Below, piece by piece: positions 62,401-64,000 of a stretch of DNA of 64,000 nt; position 1 is the first letter of the stretch, and each line of letters begins with the position of its first letter. The notes beneath the pieces are model-generated. The model saw only the letters and a list, made by a program, of their open reading frames with translations. It did not search any database and was not told the origin of the DNA. A program made the translations under genes and the position numbers. Source of the DNA: Perkinsus chesapeaki (lineage: Eukaryota; Perkinsozoa; Perkinsida; Perkinsidae); the NCBI GenBank assembly GCA_013115145.1, contig JAAPAO010000012.1, positions 478-64,477 on the forward strand. Direction: 5' to 3'.

Positions 62401-64000
62401 GTGCCTCTGGCGATGGACCGGGCTATCAGGGACATCGTCACAGCAGGTAGGATACAGAAGAAGAAGAAGGATCAGCCTGGTGGAAGAATGGTGGTGCTCT
62501 TTAGTGGTGGAGCGTAGTGTGTCTATAGCGACGCTTACGACCAAGCAGGTCGTGCTGAAGGATCTTGCGATGGAGCCAGATGAGCAGGTTGTCCGCAAAG
62601 CTGCCCAGCTGATGGTCACTAACCTGGCCGGAGCTCTGGCCCTCGTCACTTGCCGGTAGGATATTGAGAAGGCTAGCAGCAGGGCATGGTGTGATTAGGG
62701 AACCACTGAGGATATCCTTGACCAATCATCTTAAGGCTCTGTTGAACCCAGGCAATGCGGCTCCTCCACAGGACTACCAGGAGAATGCCCTCATCGACCA
62801 GGTAGGTTGGAAGTGCAGCTTCATCATCAATAGTAATATTAAAAACAAGTGGAATTGTTAATACCATGTCGGATACTACTGCGCTATTCGAACGTCCTCC
62901 TCCTCGTTCAGAAGGGATATCTCTTCATCCCCTTCGGTGTCTTTATTATTACCCCCCTCCAGCTTCGAACCCTCGGTTTTCATGGAGGAGGCCGGAAACT
63001 CAGGAATTGGTTCCTATGGTCGTTGCAGGTCATTTCAACGGTCACCGCGGAGAACCTGGAGTTGGGCTGCCAGCTCATCGAGAAGATTGTGTGCGAGAGA
63101 GCTGTGAAGGAGATCGACGTGGTCTTCCATCCTGTACGTACCCCAGGCGAAGCTGGTTGATCCAATTTCGTGCGTCAGGCTTACGAGGCCCGCCGGAGCC
63201 ACAGGGAGAAGTACGGCCCCAACGGACCTCAATTCGTGGACACTGAGTTTTACAACGTCAACGGGACATGGCCCAACGCTCTGCCCAGCAGCCTTCGACC
63301 AAGACCTGGCCCGCTGCCGGCCAGGGAGCTCCGGGTAGGTGGAACCGAGTCCGGCTGTTCGATGCTCTGATTGATGTCACTCATGGCTCGCTGTTGGCTG
63401 AACGGCGACATCCACGTTGTGTTGGACAGTGGTGGGTTGTCAGGTGTACCGCGATTTCCTGACTAAGGTGAGGGCTCCAGCGACGGGTGGAGTGCCACCG
63501 CCAATGAGCGGTGCGGTGCCGGCCGACATACAGCGAAGGATAGTTGGAGCTCCCCCGGGGGTGATGAGAAGGAAGTGTGGTATGAATTTTTATGTTGTGT
63601 GTGTCAGATGCAGCCAACTGCAGCGCCGCAACCACCAGCTTTGCCTTCATTGGTGCAGGTCCAGAGTATCGTCAAGCAGCTCCATGCACAGGTAGGCATA
63701 ACAGAGGAGAGGGGGGTTGGGTAGGACTGACATCATAGGCGGCTGGAGCGGTCCACCAATTGGAGGTCATGTCCAGTGATGCCAATCAAGCGAAGATCTG
63801 GAGGTTTACAAAGACGCTACTGACCAGCGGCTTAGAGGAAGTTGTATCGCGTGCAGCTACAAACGAGAGGGTAGGAACTTCTCTTGAAGCAGGGCCTGGG
63901 TGCAACTCCCTTTTTAGGTACTGACAATGCCGGAGATCAGCGACACCCAGCGGCCCCAGTTGGACAGCTTCTACGCCTTGGTTGGCTTGTGCAGTCTGAA
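59408..64000 (+). CDS. NOT1: NOT1, scaffold of the CCR4-NOT complex (3' end beyond window)
   Basis: Scaffold of the cytosolic deadenylase complex that shortens mRNA tails. From ATG 59408 (MSEPPADQGSSSNVLEDTVN): a TTP-binding-type helical region (NKLFNRLYNGEMSTQDLVN, ELRITAELIGQLLRF, MRVILDSLKRPPYSRMFRFG, FLDRIARWPQLCAALV); the CAF1-binding MIF4G domain (FCDMTMQTFNSLTPQNVGEK, PEYFQWFSMYMVKSRVTKEV, ALKNLGTWLGS, KDLDLKQLLLDSYSNGRLTA, YRPPNPWSNAQLSLLAEIHD); a Pro/Gln-rich linker near 61950-62320; and the DUF3819 region (LTTKQVVLKDLAMEPDEQVV, ALALVTCREPLRISLTNHLK, LELGCQLIEKIVCERAVKEI). The C-terminal NOT-box domain lies past the edge. Introns are short, except one of about 440 nt (60740-61183). 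The N-terminal HEAT region seen in yeast and human is absent upstream. Confidence 0.9.

Overview
The window reads as nuclear DNA of a protist, most likely a perkinsozoan alveolate (Perkinsus-like). Supporting signs are a calcium-dependent protein kinase with four EF-hands (plants and alveolates), a p25-alpha/TPPP protein, a secreted Cys-rich protein of a kind I associate with Perkinsus, tightly packed genes on both strands, and GT-AG introns that are mostly only 41-52 nt. This placement is inference. No bacterial operon, CRISPR array or clear transposon was seen. Exon joins were worked out by hand by finding short GT-AG introns that restore a homologous reading frame, so coordinates are CDS spans that include introns.

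Layout: 1-104 tandem 30-bp repeat; 0.5-12.3 kb minus-strand genes (Cys-rich secreted protein, EF-hand protein, SLC12 cation-chloride cotransporter, Myb/SANT-like protein, MRH-domain lectin); 13.4-31.4 kb plus-strand genes (p25-alpha/TPPP protein, membrane protein with a cytosolic J-domain, small RG-rich protein, RING protein, two uncharacterised helical genes, ORC5, small mitochondrial-type protein); 31.5-41.0 kb a tandem cluster of three secreted histidine acid phosphatases with relic fragments; 41.5-46.2 kb minus-strand CDPK and a Lys/Glu-rich protein; 46.6-48 kb plus-strand small membrane protein and PH-domain protein; 48-50.8 kb gene-poor DNA; 50.8-59.0 kb minus-strand mitochondrial RsfS homologue, proline-rich protein and multi-KH protein; 59.4 kb to the right edge, NOT1 of the CCR4-NOT complex, cut off by the window end.

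The genes are mainly housekeeping (replication origin licensing, mRNA decay, ER glycoprotein handling, ion balance, calcium signalling) mixed with lineage-specific secreted or surface genes. The points most worth a second look are the ectodomain-TM-J-domain fusion, the phosphatase cluster with its reciprocal gene relics and one damaged copy, the ORC5 insert rich in CDK-type sites, tRNA-like sequences lying antisense inside two introns, and a 23-bp perfect inverted repeat just upstream of phosphatase 3.
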